Assembly: GCF_007874125.1 (NCBI RefSeq)
Contig: NZ_CP040128.1
Span: forward strand, 4,588,001-4,652,000
DNA: 64,000 bases
Reading direction: 5' to 3'
Origin: Noviherbaspirillum sp. UKPF54
GTDB lineage: Bacteria; Pseudomonadota; Gammaproteobacteria; Burkholderiales; Burkholderiaceae_D
The notes beneath the pieces are model-generated. The model was not told the origin of the DNA, ran no database searches, and saw only the letters and a list, made by a program, of their open reading frames with translations. Positions 39,430-49,381 of this stretch are shown here, one piece after another; positions within the stretch are counted from its first letter, which is position 1, and every line of letters starts with the position of its first letter. The position numbers were made by a program, and so were the translations under genes.

Positions 39430-39604
39430 GCTCCTGGCGGCAGGCCCGGTCAGGGCGGTGCGTGGCTGCTGAGCCTGCGTATTACTACCGATGGAATACT
39501 GCGCAGAAATACGCAGCCGCTGGGAGGATGCGCATTTCCGCACTGCGTCATGAGGCTGGCTGAGAGAGAATACCGGGCAAGCTGGACAAAAAGGAATATC
39601 AGCT

Positions 39605-39632
39605 TTGAAACGAGGAGTTTGGTTGCTACACT
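39605..39632 (+). promoter_or_regulatory. Promoter of the gltIJKL operon
   Basis: TTGAAA (39605-39610), 16-bp spacer, TACACT (39627-39632), 30 bp before the gltI ATG. Confidence 0.6.
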
Positions 39633-39662
39633 AAGTTGGCAATAATTTTTCAGGAGACAAAT

Positions 39663-40559
39663 ATGAAGCTATCGAAAATGATCGCCGTTCTTATCGGTGT
39701 AGGGGCATTCGCAGGCGCTGTGCAGGCCGCCGAGCTGACCGGCACGCTGAAGAAAATCAAGGATACCGGCACCATCACGCTCGGCGTGCGCGAATCGTCC
39801 ATCCCGTTCAACTACAGCCTCGGCGGCGTGCGTTACGTCGGCTATTCGTATGACGTCATGATGAACGCGGTCGACGCGATCAAGGCCGAACTGAAGATGC
39901 CGAATCTTCAGGTCAAGGAAATCCCGGTCACGCCGCAAAACCGCATCACGCTGACCCAGAACGGCACCATCGACATGGAATGCAGTTCGACCACGAACAA
40001 TACCGAGCGCCAGAGGCAGGTCGCGTTTTCCGATACCATCTTCATCATCGGCACCCGCCTGATGACCAAGAAGGATTCCGGCATCAACGATTTCGCCGAC
40101 CTGAAGGGCAAGAACGTCGTCACGACCGCCGGCACCACGTCCGAACGCCTGCTGCGCAAGATGAATGAAGAAAAGAACTTGGGCATGAACATCATCAGCG
40201 CCAAGGAACATGGCCAGTCCTTCCTGACGCTGGAGTCCGGACGCGCCGCCGCCTTCATGATGGACGACGCCTTGCTGTACGGCGAGCGCGCCAAGGCACG
40301 CAATCCGAACGAATGGGTAATCGTCGGCAAGCCGCAATCGCGTGAAGCGTATGGCTGCATGATGCGCAAGGACGATGAGCCGTTCAAGAAGGTGGTCGAC
40401 AACTCGATCGCCAAGCTGATGAAGTCGGGCCAGATCGAGCGCGTCTACCACAAGTGGTTCCTGGAGCCGATTCCGCCGAAGGGGTTGAACCTGAACTTCC
40501 CGCTGTCCGACGACATGAAGCAGCTGTTCAAGAATCCGAACGACAAGGCTTACGAATAA
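39663..40559 (+). CDS. gltI: Glutamate/aspartate ABC transporter, periplasmic binding protein
   Basis: Binds glutamate and aspartate in the periplasm and hands them to GltJK; 298 aa with signal peptide ending AVQA-AE (about residue 22). Family 3 solute-binding signatures are present: LGVRESSIPFNYSLG, GYSYDVMMNAVDAI, MECSSTTNNTERQRQVAFSD and a cysteine pair (CSSTTN and YGCMM) as in enteric GltI. CAGGAGAC precedes the ATG, and the in-frame ATG at 39636 is rejected. A stem-loop after the gene probably lowers expression of the permease genes relative to this one. Confidence 0.93.
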   Translation: MKLSKMIAVLIGVGAFAGAVQAAELTGTLKKIKDTGTITLGVRESSIPFNYSLGGVRYVGYSYDVMMNAVDAIKAELKMPNLQVKEIPVTPQNRITLTQNGTIDMECSSTTNNTERQRQVAFSDTIFIIGTRLMTKKDSGINDFADLKGKNVVTTAGTTSERLLRKMNEEKNLGMNIISAKEHGQSFLTLESGRAAAFMMDDALLYGERAKARNPNEWVIVGKPQSREAYGCMMRKDDEPFKKVVDNSIAKLMKSGQIERVYHKWFLEPIPPKGLNLNFPLSDDMKQLFKNPNDKAYE

Positions 40560-40582
40560 GCGGATATTTGTGACGGAACAAG

Positions 40583-40677
40583 GCGGAAGGTCGACGGTTT
40601 CCCGAACAGGTTCCCGGGGCTGCAAGGACGTGCGCCCTGAACCAGTTCAGGATACCCTCTGACTCCTTCCGCTTTTT
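40583..40677 (+). terminator. Internal stem-loop between gltI and gltJ
   Basis: GCGGAAGG (40583-40590) pairs with CCTTCCGC (40665-40672), which is followed by TTTTT. The long loop contains its own perfect hairpin CCTGAA-CCAG-TTCAGG. It lies in the 132-bp gap after the binding protein gene, where partial termination often sets a high binding-protein to permease ratio. Confidence 0.55.
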
Positions 40678-40691
40678 CTTGAAGGCTGACA

Positions 40692-41420
40692 ATGAACTAC
40701 CACTGGAACTGGGACGTTTTTTTCCAGAGCGCGGCCAGGAACGAGACGTATCTCGATTGGCTGTTGTCGGGCGCGCTCACCACGCTGATCATCGGCCTGT
40801 CCGGCTGGCTCATCGCGCTGGCGCTGGGCTCGATACTGGGCGTGCTGCGCACGGTGCCGAACAAATTTTTGTCCGGTATCGCCGCCACCTACGTTGAAAT
40901 CTTCCGCAATATTCCGCTGCTGGTGCAGCTTTTCATCTGGTATTTCGTGATGCCCGACCTGCTGCCGGGCGGCGAGGCGATCAAGCAGATGAACCCGGTC
41001 CTGCAGCAATACATCGCCGCCATTCTCTGCCTGGGGACCTTCACCGCCGCGCGCGTGTGCGAACAGGTACGTTCCGGCATCATCTCGCTGCCGCGCGGGC
41101 AAAAGAATGCCGGGCTGGCACTGGGCCTGACGCTGCCGCAAACCTACCGCTACGTGATCCTGCCGATGGCCTATCGCATCATCGTGCCTCCGCTGACCTC
41201 CGAATTCCTCAACATCTTCAAGAATTCGGCGGTCGCGTCCACCATCGGCTTGCTGGAGCTGGCCGCGCAGGGCCGGCAACTGGTCGACTACACCGCACAG
41301 CCCTATGAATCCTTTATCGCGGTGACCTTGCTCTACGTCGTGATCAACATCACCGTGATGCTGCTGATGCGGTGGATCGAAGGCCGTACCCGGGTGCCCG
41401 GCTACATCGGCAGCAAATAA
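40692..41420 (+). CDS. gltJ: Glutamate/aspartate ABC transporter permease
   Basis: A 242-aa inner-membrane permease of the HisM/GltJ type with five or so helices. It starts [20 protein letters not shown] as in enteric GltJ and has the EAA-loop ATPase contact region [23 protein letters not shown]. It heads the permease part of the operon and is 10 bp from gltK. Transport direction and substrate follow from the operon. Confidence 0.93.
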   Translation: MNYHWNWDVFFQSAARNETYLDWLLSGALTTLIIGLSGWLIALALGSILGVLRTVPNKFLSGIAATYVEIFRNIPLLVQLFIWYFVMPDLLPGGEAIKQMNPVLQQYIAAILCLGTFTAARVCEQVRSGIISLPRGQKNAGLALGLTLPQTYRYVILPMAYRIIVPPLTSEFLNIFKNSAVASTIGLLELAAQGRQLVDYTAQPYESFIAVTLLYVVINITVMLLMRWIEGRTRVPGYIGSK

Positions 41421-41430
41421 GGGGCGGGCC

Positions 41431-42114
41431 ATGGCATATTCATTCGATTTCAGTTCGATCAACGCCGACAACCTCGCGGTGCTCGGCGACGGCATGATCG
41501 TGTCGCTGCAGATTACCGCCGTCGCCGTAGTGGTGGGCATCGTCTGGGGCACGCTGCTGGCGATGATGCGCCTGTCGGGCGCCAAGCCGCTGCAATGGCT
41601 GGCGGCCGGCTACGTGAACACGTTCCGCTCGATTCCGCTGGTGATGGTGCTGCTGTGGTTCTTCCTGATCGTGCCGCAACTGTTGCAGAATCTGCTGAAC
41701 CTGTCGCCCAGCACCGATTTCCGGCTGACCTCGGCGCTGGTAGCGTTCGCGCTTTTCGAAGCGGCGTATTACTCCGAGATCATCCGCGCCGGCATCCAGT
41801 CGGTGCCGAAAGGGCAGATCAACGCCTCGCTCGCGCTCGGTATGACCTACGGCCAGTCGATGCGGCTGGTGATCCTGCCGCAGGCATTCCGCAACATGAT
41901 CCCCTTGCTCCTGACGCAAGGCATCGTGCTGTTCCAGGATACCTCGCTGGTCTACGTCAGCGCGCTGGCCGATTTCTTCGGCCAGGCCTACGGCATCGGC
42001 GAACGCGATGGGCGGATTGTCGAGCTGCTGCTGTTCGCCGGCGCGGTATATTTTGTGATTTGCTTCAGCGCCTCGCTGCTGGTGCGGCGGTTTCAGAAAA
42101 AGGTGATTTCATGA
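41431..42114 (+). CDS. gltK: Glutamate/aspartate ABC transporter permease
   Basis: A 227-aa second permease subunit, [20 protein letters not shown], with helices and the EAA loop [33 protein letters not shown] precedes the start. Its stop overlaps the gltL start (ATGA), indicating coupled synthesis with the ATPase. Confidence 0.93.
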   Translation: MAYSFDFSSINADNLAVLGDGMIVSLQITAVAVVVGIVWGTLLAMMRLSGAKPLQWLAAGYVNTFRSIPLVMVLLWFFLIVPQLLQNLLNLSPSTDFRLTSALVAFALFEAAYYSEIIRAGIQSVPKGQINASLALGMTYGQSMRLVILPQAFRNMIPLLLTQGIVLFQDTSLVYVSALADFFGQAYGIGERDGRIVELLLFAGAVYFVICFSASLLVRRFQKKVIS

Positions 42115-42836
42115 TCGACATTAAGAATGTCAGCAAGTGGTACGGCAGCTTTCAAGTGCTGACCGACTGCACGACCCATGTCTCCAAGGGCGACGTGATG
42201 GTGGTGTGCGGCCCGTCCGGTTCCGGCAAGTCGACCCTGATCAAGACCGTCAACGGCCTGGAACCGTTCCAGAAGGGCCAGATCGTGGTCAACGGCCAGT
42301 CGGTCGGCGACCCGAAAACCGACCTGCCGAAGCTGCGCTCGCACATTGGCATGGTGTTCCAGAATTTCGAACTGTTCCCGCACCTGTCGATCCGCCAGAA
42401 CCTCACCATCGGCCAGGTCAAGGTGCTTGGCCGCAGCGAGGAAGAGGCAACCGAGAAGGGGCTCAAGTACCTTGACCGCGTCGGCCTGCTGGCGCACAAG
42501 GACAAGTACCCGGGCCAGCTCTCCGGCGGCCAGCAGCAGCGCGTGGCGATTGCGCGCGCGCTGTCGATGGACCCGGTCGCGATGCTGTTCGACGAGCCGA
42601 CCTCGGCGCTCGATCCCGAGATGATCAACGAAGTGCTGGACGTAATGGTCGGCCTGGCACAGGAAGGCATGACCATGATGGTGGTCACCCACGAAATGGG
42701 GTTCGCCAAGAGGGTCGCCAACCGCATCGTGTTCATGGACAAGGGCTACATCGTCGAGGATTGCAGCAAGGACGACTTCTTCGGCTCGCCGCGCTCGGAG
42801 CGTGCCCGCGACTTCCTGGCGAAGATCATTCACTGA
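42111..42836 (+). CDS. gltL: Glutamate/aspartate ABC transporter ATPase
   Basis: A 241-aa ATPase of the polar amino acid uptake family: Walker [11 protein letters not shown]-loop [11 protein letters not shown], signature [13 protein letters not shown], Walker [15 protein letters not shown] and H-loop VTHEMGFA. I start it at 42111 ([14 protein letters not shown]), where the ATG overlaps the gltK stop. It ends the gltIJKL operon, and a GCCTCTCC/GGAGAGGC hairpin (42849-42872) follows without a T-tract. Confidence 0.95.
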   Translation: MIDIKNVSKWYGSFQVLTDCTTHVSKGDVMVVCGPSGSGKSTLIKTVNGLEPFQKGQIVVNGQSVGDPKTDLPKLRSHIGMVFQNFELFPHLSIRQNLTIGQVKVLGRSEEEATEKGLKYLDRVGLLAHKDKYPGQLSGGQQQRVAIARALSMDPVAMLFDEPTSALDPEMINEVLDVMVGLAQEGMTMMVVTHEMGFAKRVANRIVFMDKGYIVEDCSKDDFFGSPRSERARDFLAKIIH

Positions 42837-42929
42837 TTCACGCACAACGCCTCTCCTGCCAGCGGGAGAGGCCGCCATCGGCATGAAATTAAGCGGGTAA
42901 AATAGCGGCTCTCCGAAGGAACCACCGCC

Positions 42930-43979
42930 ATGTCCACTCCATCTCCCGCACATTCCCTTACCCTGACACGTCCCGACGACTGGCACCTGCACCTGCGCGA
43001 CGGCGCGGCGCTCGCCAGCGTGCTGCCGCACAGCGCGCGCCAATTCGCGCGCGCCATCGTCATGCCGAACCTGAAGCCGCCGGTCACCACCACCGTGCAG
43101 GCCGCCGCCTATCGCGAGCGCATCCTGGCTGCACTGCCGTCGGGCATGGATTTCGAGCCGCTGATGACGCTGTACCTGACCGATAACATGCCGCCCGATG
43201 AAATCCGGCGCGCGAAGGACAGCGGCTTCATCCATGCCGTCAAGCTCTATCCGGCCGGCGCCACCACCAACTCCGACGCCGGCGTTACCGCCTTGTCGAA
43301 GTGCTACAAGACGCTGGAAGTGATGCAGGAAGTTGGCATGCCATTCCTGGTGCACGGCGAAGTGACCGACCCCGCAGTCGACATCTTCGACCGCGAAGCC
43401 GTGTTCATCGAGCGCGTGATGCAACCGCTGCGGCGCGACATGCCGGCGCTGAAAGTCGTGTTCGAGCACATCACGACCAAGGATGCCGCGCAATACGTCG
43501 GCGAAGCGGACGACCATGTGGCCGCCACCATCACCGCGCATCATCTGCTGTACAACCGTAACGAAATCTTCAAGGGCGGCATCCGCCCCCACTACTACTG
43601 CCTGCCGGTGCTGAAACGAGAAGAGCACCGCCAGGCGCTGGTGCGGGCGGCCACGTCCGGCAGCCCGAAATTCTTCCTCGGCACCGACTCCGCGCCGCAC
43701 CCGAAGGGCCTGAAGGAGCATGCCTGCGGCTGCGCCGGCTGCTATACGGCCCTGCACGCCATGGAACTGTACGCGCACGCATTCGACCAGGCCGGCGCGC
43801 TCGACAAGCTGGAAGCGTTCGCCAGCTTCCACGGACCGGATTTCTACGGTTTGCCGCGCAATGCGACCAAGATCACGCTACAGCGCGAAACCTGGACCTT
43901 GCCGGCCGAAGTGCCGTTGGGAGACACCAGCGTCGTGCCCTTGAATGGCGGCGAGTCGATCGGATGGAAGCTCGCCTGA
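42930..43979 (+). CDS. pyrC: Dihydroorotase
   Basis: Zinc enzyme that closes carbamoyl-aspartate to dihydroorotate in pyrimidine synthesis. At 349 aa it is a class II PyrC: metal ligands in [10 protein letters not shown] (HxH), K in [14 protein letters not shown] (carbamylated lysine), H in LVHGE, H in FEHITT and the catalytic Asp in GTDSAPH. GAAGGAACC precedes the ATG, and a TAAAAT about 30 bp upstream may be its -10 box. The adjacent DUF3025 gene starts 16 bp later. Confidence 0.96.
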   Translation: MSTPSPAHSLTLTRPDDWHLHLRDGAALASVLPHSARQFARAIVMPNLKPPVTTTVQAAAYRERILAALPSGMDFEPLMTLYLTDNMPPDEIRRAKDSGFIHAVKLYPAGATTNSDAGVTALSKCYKTLEVMQEVGMPFLVHGEVTDPAVDIFDREAVFIERVMQPLRRDMPALKVVFEHITTKDAAQYVGEADDHVAATITAHHLLYNRNEIFKGGIRPHYYCLPVLKREEHRQALVRAATSGSPKFFLGTDSAPHPKGLKEHACGCAGCYTALHAMELYAHAFDQAGALDKLEAFASFHGPDFYGLPRNATKITLQRETWTLPAEVPLGDTSVVPLNGGESIGWKLA

Positions 43980-43995
43980 AACGGTAGTCGCCGGC

Positions 43996-44793
43996 ATGCG
44001 CTTTTTCGATGCGATCGACTGGCAGCGGCCGTGGCTGGCTCCCTTGCGTGCAACGGCTGAATCGATCGTACACAGTCCGGACTGGCGCGCGGCAATCAAT
44101 CACCGGGCAGAACAGATCGGCTTGAAGAATCACCGCGGCCTGCCCATCCGTTTCGTGCCGCAAGCCAGCCTGCCGCACGGCATGGCCTACGAAGCCTTCA
44201 TCAGTGCCACTGGCGGCGTGCCGACCCGCGAGAATCTGCACGATTTCTTCAACGCGCTGGTGTGGCTGACTTTTCCCCGCATCAAAGTCCAGCTGAACGC
44301 GCTGCAGGCGGCGGAAATCGTCAAGGCCGGAGCGATCCCCGCATCCCGCGGCAAGGTGCGCGACGCCGCCACGATTTTCGATGAAAACGCCGCGCTGCTG
44401 GTGGTGCGGGATGCCTCGCTGATCGACGCCTTGCGCGCGCACGCCTGGCACGAAGTGTTCATCGAGCGCCGGCATGAGTTCGCACAGAGCTGCGACGTCT
44501 GGCTGTTTGGGCACGCCTTGATGGAAAAGCTGGTGTCGCCGTACAAGGCGATTACGGCGCATGCGCGGCCAGTCATCGCGGAAAATGCGTATTTCGGCTT
44601 GTCGCCGTGCGATAAGCGTATCTGGATTGATGAGGCTGTTAAGAATCAGCTTGGCGCCGGCTTAACAACTGCGGAATTTACGCCGCTGCCGGTGTTGGGG
44701 ATTCCAGGCTGGTGGGATGGACAAGGCCAGGAATTCTATGACGATGCTGCGGTGTTTCGACCGAAGCGGCAGGGCAAAACCATTACCGCTTAA
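43996..44793 (+). CDS. DUF3025 family protein
   Basis: A 265-aa protein of unknown role recognised by RFVPQASLPHGMAYEAFI, HDFFNALVWLTFPRIK and RDAATIFDENAALLV, typical of DUF3025. I start it at MRFFDAIDWQRPW (43996), where the family begins. The longer frame overlaps pyrC and adds unlike residues. No signal peptide. It probably shares the pyrC transcript. It ends IPGWWDGQGQEFYDD. Confidence 0.82.
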   Translation: MRFFDAIDWQRPWLAPLRATAESIVHSPDWRAAINHRAEQIGLKNHRGLPIRFVPQASLPHGMAYEAFISATGGVPTRENLHDFFNALVWLTFPRIKVQLNALQAAEIVKAGAIPASRGKVRDAATIFDENAALLVVRDASLIDALRAHAWHEVFIERRHEFAQSCDVWLFGHALMEKLVSPYKAITAHARPVIAENAYFGLSPCDKRIWIDEAVKNQLGAGLTTAEFTPLPVLGIPGWWDGQGQEFYDDAAVFRPKRQGKTITA

Positions 44794-44877
44794 GCCTTAG
44801 GCTGGAGCAACTGCACGACTCACGACTCAACATTATTAGGACCGCAGTTTTTGCGCGCTGATTTCGGCATACAAAAG

Positions 44878-44901
44878 AAAAGGCACCCGAAGGTGCCTTT
44901 T
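44878..44901 (-). terminator. Terminator of porin gene 1
   Basis: Stem AAAAGGCACC/GGTGCCTTTT with a CGAA tetraloop, and on the minus strand a T-rich tail (TTTTCTTTTG). Almost the same hairpin ends porin gene 2. Confidence 0.85.
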
Positions 44902-44946
44902 CAATACAGCAGTTGCAAATCACTGCAGGCTTACGCCTGCGAATGA

Positions 44947-46005
44947 TTAGAACGTGTGGCGAATACCAACAGCGAAGCCGGTGGAGGTGCCGCCCACCTT
45001 CTGGGTGTTGTTGCCAGCAGCGTCCGAGGGACCACCGCTGGATGCATCGCCAGCGAAGAATTGCGCATTGCTGTCGTTGGTAACGCGGCTGTACGAAGTG
45101 TACACGTTGGTACGCTTGGACAGCGGATAGGTGTAGCCGACAGCATATTGCTTAGCACCTTCGGCGCTGTTCGTCTTGTCGGTCTTCTTGATGTAGGAAG
45201 CCATGACGGTGCCACCAGCGACCGGTGCGGAAACGCCAGCCATCCAGTCACGGAAGTCTGCGCCACCTACGGTCGGGAAGTTTGCATCAGCTTTTTCCGA
45301 TTCATATGCCAGGTGAGCCTTGACGACGCCGAGATCGTAGGTGCCGCCGATCAACCATACCTTGGCGCTGTTAGGCGATGCCGCATTGTCATTGGTGTTG
45401 CTATATGCCAAAACTGCAGCCACCGGGCCGTTCGCATAGTTTGCGGACAGAGCGTAGTTGCGGTTTTTGGAGGTATCACCAGCTTGTTCGCCGAAGCCAT
45501 ACAGAGCGGTGGCAGAGAGTCCGCTCATGTTCGGGGAGGTGTAAGTGATGGCGTTGTTGACGCGAACATCACCATTAGAGCCGCCAGCCATCAAGTTGGT
45601 GGAAGCGCCAGTCAGACCGGTACCAAACGGGTCGATGGAGTCCAGAGCGATGAACAGTGGGTTGTATTGACGACCCAGGTTAACTGCACCGAAGTTGCCG
45701 GAAAGACCGACAAAAGCTTGACGGCCAAAGAGTGCACCTTGGCGCTGGGTGCCGGTGTCAACGTTGAAGCCGTTTTCCAATTGAAAGTTTGCCTTCAGGC
45801 CACCGCCGAGGTCCTCGGTACCCTTGAAGCCCAAACGGTTACCCGACTGCACGCCAGAGGCCAGTTTCCATGCGGTACCAGCGACGTCGCCAGATTCACG
45901 AGCAATACCAGCGTCAACTACGCCATAAACGGTCACGTTGGTTTGTGCATTTGCTACGCCAGCAACAGCGCCCAGCACTGCGAGCGCGAGAAGCGATTTT
46001 TTCAT
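44947..46005 (-). CDS. Gram-negative porin 1
   Basis: Outer-membrane trimeric diffusion channel of the betaproteobacterial type; 352 aa. The signal peptide is MKKSLLALAVLGAVAGVANA, cleaved before QTN. The mature start TNVTVYGVVDAGI, the constriction-loop start NRLGFKGTEDLGGGLKANFQ and the terminal Phe of VGIRHTF (the barrel-assembly signal) are standard. It is one of four paralogues here and most like porin 2 in its signal peptide and terminator. Its selectivity is unknown. Confidence 0.92.
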   Translation of the reverse strand: MKKSLLALAVLGAVAGVANAQTNVTVYGVVDAGIARESGDVAGTAWKLASGVQSGNRLGFKGTEDLGGGLKANFQLENGFNVDTGTQRQGALFGRQAFVGLSGNFGAVNLGRQYNPLFIALDSIDPFGTGLTGASTNLMAGGSNGDVRVNNAITYTSPNMSGLSATALYGFGEQAGDTSKNRNYALSANYANGPVAAVLAYSNTNDNAASPNSAKVWLIGGTYDLGVVKAHLAYESEKADANFPTVGGADFRDWMAGVSAPVAGGTVMASYIKKTDKTNSAEGAKQYAVGYTYPLSKRTNVYTSYSRVTNDSNAQFFAGDASSGGPSDAAGNNTQKVGGTSTGFAVGIRHTF

Positions 46006-46108
46006 TACAAAATCCCCAAAGGTGTCAGGTTAAAGTTGTTATTTCTGCAGTCAGGGCAGTGGTCATCCTTCCTGCTACTTCAGAAGGTTGGCTGCTGAAG
46101 CGCTTGAT

Positions 46109-46137
46109 ATTTCACCAAAGAAAGGATGGGAGAGCAA
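46109..46137 (-). promoter_or_regulatory. Promoter element of porin gene 1
   Basis: Minus strand TTGCTC (46132-46137), 17 bp, TGAAAT (46109-46114), about 104 bp before the start codon. The same block with the CTTTG core in the spacer recurs before porins 2 and 3. The rest of the 46006-46335 gap holds the leader and the porin 2 terminator. No other gene seen. Confidence 0.65.
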
Positions 46138-46266
46138 AGAAAAATTGCCTCTTTGAACAATAAAATCCTTATTTGTTGTCTGGTAACAACGCCTGTGCGA
46201 TGCTTACCCACCCTCTGATTGCTGGGTCTTGAGAAGGATGCAACATTGGGAAAATTGCTATTCATG

Positions 46267-46294
46267 AAAAAAGGCACCCGAAGGTGCCTCTTTT
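46267..46294 (-). terminator. Terminator of porin gene 2
   Basis: Stem AGGCACC/GGTGCCT with loop CGAA and a T-rich tail on the minus strand (TTTTTTCATG). Nearly identical to the porin 1 terminator, which supports tandem duplication. Confidence 0.85.
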
Positions 46295-46335
46295 AAACAG
46301 CTTTCATATCACTGCAGGCAAAAGCCTGCGTGCGA

Positions 46336-47421
46336 TTAGAATGCGTGACGAACGCCGACGTTGAGCAGGCGGTCGCTCGTGCCAGCTTCTGCGGAGTTCA
46401 AGAGAACGCCTGCGTCGTTCTTGGTGTAAGCGAACGAGGTGTACAGGTTGGTGCGCTTGGACAGGTTGTGGGTGTAGCCGATTGCATATTGGTTCGACTT
46501 GTCATCGCTGGATTTGAAATCGTTACGAATCCACGAAGCCATGACGGTGCCTGCAGCGCCAACCGGTGCGGAAACGCCCAGCATCAGGTCACGATTCTTC
46601 ACCTCGCCGCCGGTAACTTCCAGCTTGTTGTCTGCGTAAGCAGCGTGCGCTTTAGCAACGCCGAAGTCATAGGTTGCACCGATGAAGGCAGCTTTCAGCG
46701 TCTCGGCCGTCGTAGTGTTCAATCCATCTACGCCTGTCAGATCGAGGAATTGTGCCGAGGCAGTCCCATTCGGCAGCAGCGTGGCGTTATTCGACTTCTG
46801 ATAAGCGAATTGCACATTCAACGGGCCGTTAGCATAGCCAAGAGCAACACCAATGTTACGGTTCTTGTTGTTATCGCCAGCTTGCTCGCCGAAGCTATAG
46901 TTCAGGCCAGCGTTGAAGCCGCTGTTGCTGATAGCGTAGCTGATGGTGTTGTCGGTGCGAGCCAGCGGATCTTGGCCGTACATGCCATAGCCGAATGCAC
47001 GCTGTGCATTACCAGCCAAGCCGATGCCGAACGGATCAACTGCTGCTACAGCGTAGTACAGAGGGGTTTGTTGACGGCCAAGCTTGACTTCGCCAAAGGA
47101 GCCCTTCAGGCCGACCCATGCTTGGCGGCCGAACAGACGACCACCGAGGGAAGTCGACGCTTGGCCATCATCCACGGTGAAGCCGTTTTCCAGAGTGAAG
47201 ATTGCGGACAGACCGCCACCGAGATCTTCGGTGCCTTTGAAGCCCAGACGGCTACCGGACTGTTGGCCGCTTTGCAGCTTCCAGGTCTTTCCTGCAGCAC
47301 TGGCGCCATTGTCATACGCGACGCCTGCATCAACGATGCCGTAAACGGTCACGTTGGTTTGTGCATTTGCTACGCCTGCGAAGGCGCCCAGTACTGCGAG
47401 TGCGAGAAGCGATTTTTTCAT
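46336..47421 (-). CDS. Gram-negative porin 2
   Basis: A 361-aa porin with signal peptide MKKSLLALAVLGAFAGVANA and mature start QTNVTVYGIVDAGV. It has GSRLGFKGTEDLGGGLSAIF, the constriction region, and a terminal VGVRHAF. It is close to porin 1 at both ends, while the middle (surface loops) differs, as usual for porins. It has its own promoter element and terminator, so it is transcribed separately. Confidence 0.92.
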   Translation of the reverse strand: MKKSLLALAVLGAFAGVANAQTNVTVYGIVDAGVAYDNGASAAGKTWKLQSGQQSGSRLGFKGTEDLGGGLSAIFTLENGFTVDDGQASTSLGGRLFGRQAWVGLKGSFGEVKLGRQQTPLYYAVAAVDPFGIGLAGNAQRAFGYGMYGQDPLARTDNTISYAISNSGFNAGLNYSFGEQAGDNNKNRNIGVALGYANGPLNVQFAYQKSNNATLLPNGTASAQFLDLTGVDGLNTTTAETLKAAFIGATYDFGVAKAHAAYADNKLEVTGGEVKNRDLMLGVSAPVGAAGTVMASWIRNDFKSSDDKSNQYAIGYTHNLSKRTNLYTSFAYTKNDAGVLLNSAEAGTSDRLLNVGVRHAF

Positions 47422-47538
47422 TGAAAATCCCCAAAGGTATGTTTGAACTACGTTTTATTGTTTTCCCGGCCGGGCTATGAGTGCCAACCGCTTGCCGAAG
47501 GAAAGCTTCCTAACAGAATCACTAAGAAGCTAGTAGTT

Positions 47539-47567
47539 ATTTCATCAAAGAATCGGGATGAAAGCAA
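47539..47567 (-). promoter_or_regulatory. Promoter element of porin gene 2
   Basis: Minus strand TTGCTT (47562-47567), 17 bp, TGAAAT (47539-47544), about 118 bp before the start codon. The 47422-47916 gap is A+T rich. Beyond this element and the porin 3 terminator I see nothing convincing in it. Confidence 0.65.
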
Positions 47568-47790
47568 AAGGAGTTTTTAGTTTTGGGGATCACAACGTGA
47601 TATTTGTAGCTTTGTCGCAACGCATCATTACTAAAACCATATCAATTTGTCATCGATTTATAGAATGAACATGCCTCATGGAAAGAATTGGATACAGTTG
47701 GTAATGGCTATAGGCCTAAATATTTGGAATCTGAGATATCCGTTGTCCCAAGTAGTCCACGAAGGGAGCCGACGGCATATGAAAAGAAAA

Positions 47791-47816
47791 ATGGCCCCAC
47801 ATTTCTGTAGGGCCAT
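47791..47816 (-). terminator. Terminator of porin gene 3
   Basis: Stem ATGGCCC/GGGCCAT with a 12-nt loop. The minus strand continues TTTTTCTTTTC. Confidence 0.8.
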
Positions 47817-47916
47817 CTAAATTTTGGTGCAAGGCACTCCGATGTTATTCAAAGTAGCCTTTTCAGGTCATGCAACCCTGCGATTGCTTTCCATAGAAAG
47901 CAATCGCTTTTCCTGA

Positions 47917-49008
47917 TTAGAACAGGTGGTTGATACCAGCGGAGAAGCCGGTCAGGTTCTTCGGTGCAGTGCCTGCGCTGACGCTGTAACGGCTGTTATC
48001 GATGTCAGCATAGAGGTTCGTGCGCTTGGACAGAGCGTAGGTGCCGCCAACGATGAACAGCTTGCGCTTGGTTTCCAATGCCGGTACTGCCGGCTGCGTG
48101 GTCTTGGTTTCGTAGTAGCCAGCGGTCAGAGCAGCTTCCGGAGTCAGGTTGTAGCTGCCGCCAACCCACCAGTTCTTGCCACGAGCTTCCGGGGCAGCGG
48201 TAACGCCGGTGTCTTGCTTGGAGTCAGAGTAGCCTGCAGCGACACGGAACGGGCCGGTAGCGTATGCGCCACCAACTGTCCAGCTCTTGTAGTCTTGATA
48301 GCTGACCGCAGGAGCGGTAGCCACGTTGTTCTTGCGGGTAGTGTATGCGCCGCCGACGGTAATCGGGCCTTCGGCATAGACCGCGCCTACTGCGTTGGTC
48401 GAAGCGTCGCTAAAGCCAGTAGCCTGTTCACCGAAAGCGTGCTCCGCATACACCGTTACCGGGCCAAACTTGCCGCTGTATTGAGCGTCGTTGTCCAAAC
48501 GGGTGAGGGGGGCTGCGTACAGCGTGCCTACGCCACCAATGGGGTTGGCGGCAGTGCCTCCGATAACACCCAAGCCTGCCAGCGGAATGATGCTGACGTA
48601 CTTGTAGCTGAACGGATCATAGGTGCCGACGACCTTGAAGTTGATGGAGTACTGGTGACCGAAATCCAGCGAGCCCCAGGAGCCGCCCAGACCGACGAAA
48701 GCGGAACGGTTGAACAGTGCGCCGTCTTGTACGCCGGTACCGGTGTTAAAGCCGGTTTCCAGGTTGAAGTGGGCATTCAGGCCGCCGCCGAGATCTTCGA
48801 CACCTTTGAAGCCGATACGGTTGGAGTTGTATTGGCCGTTCGAGCTCATCGTCCACACGCCGCCATTTGCGCTGGCGGTATCAGCCACCGTGCGGTTTTG
48901 ATGGCGAACGCCGCCGTCAAACGAGCCGTAGATAGTTACAGCCGATTGTGCTTGTGCTGCGCCTGCGAATGCGCCCAGAACTGCAAGTGCGAGAAGCGAT
49001 TTTTTCAT
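47917..49008 (-). CDS. Gram-negative porin 3
   Basis: A 363-aa porin. The signal peptide MKKSLLALAVLGAFAGAAQA is followed by QSAVTIYGSFDGGV. It has NRIGFKGVEDLGGGLNAHFN, an external-loop stretch rich in Gly/Ala/Thr, and a terminal AGINHLF. It is more distant from porins 1 and 2 than they are from each other, but shares their promoter element. Confidence 0.92.
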   Translation of the reverse strand: MKKSLLALAVLGAFAGAAQAQSAVTIYGSFDGGVRHQNRTVADTASANGGVWTMSSNGQYNSNRIGFKGVEDLGGGLNAHFNLETGFNTGTGVQDGALFNRSAFVGLGGSWGSLDFGHQYSINFKVVGTYDPFSYKYVSIIPLAGLGVIGGTAANPIGGVGTLYAAPLTRLDNDAQYSGKFGPVTVYAEHAFGEQATGFSDASTNAVGAVYAEGPITVGGAYTTRKNNVATAPAVSYQDYKSWTVGGAYATGPFRVAAGYSDSKQDTGVTAAPEARGKNWWVGGSYNLTPEAALTAGYYETKTTQPAVPALETKRKLFIVGGTYALSKRTNLYADIDNSRYSVSAGTAPKNLTGFSAGINHLF

Positions 49009-49123
49009 TAATTTATCTCCAAGGTTGGCGTGCTAAAATTTTTTTACTTGCCCTCAGCAAGGCCACTAGTGGTAACTCTCCTTGCTTTCACTTCCAAACC
49101 AGTTAGTAAAGAAGCTAATGGTG

Positions 49124-49152
49124 ATTTCAACAAAAGAGGGCTAGTTGAGCAA
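49124..49152 (-). promoter_or_regulatory. Promoter element of porin gene 3
   Basis: Minus strand TTGCTC (49147-49152), 17 bp, TGAAAT (49124-49129), about 116 bp before the start codon. The rest of the 49009-49381 gap separates divergent porin 3 and coq7. No further gene seen. Confidence 0.65.
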
Positions 49153-49381
49153 AGAGAATTTTGCTTATACGCATGTTTTCCGGTGATTGTGTGGTTGATC
49201 AGCAACAGATGGTCTAGGGAAGCTAATCTAAAGCAATTTTTTTGATGCAAAAGAAGCAATGTTTTTGTGGGCAAGACGACCACAGCGGTCGCTATGGATG
49301 GTTTCGGGCCAAGCGCTCTGTTGGTGCGGCGCGATTGGTCTGCATATTTATTAAGCTGGTAGGAACAGGAATCTCAAGAAA

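Noticed and set aside
47667..47820. Open frame of about 50 codons (MNMPHGKNWIQLVMAIGLN)
   Set aside because: It has no ribosome-binding site, is A+T rich and runs through the porin 3 terminator hairpin.
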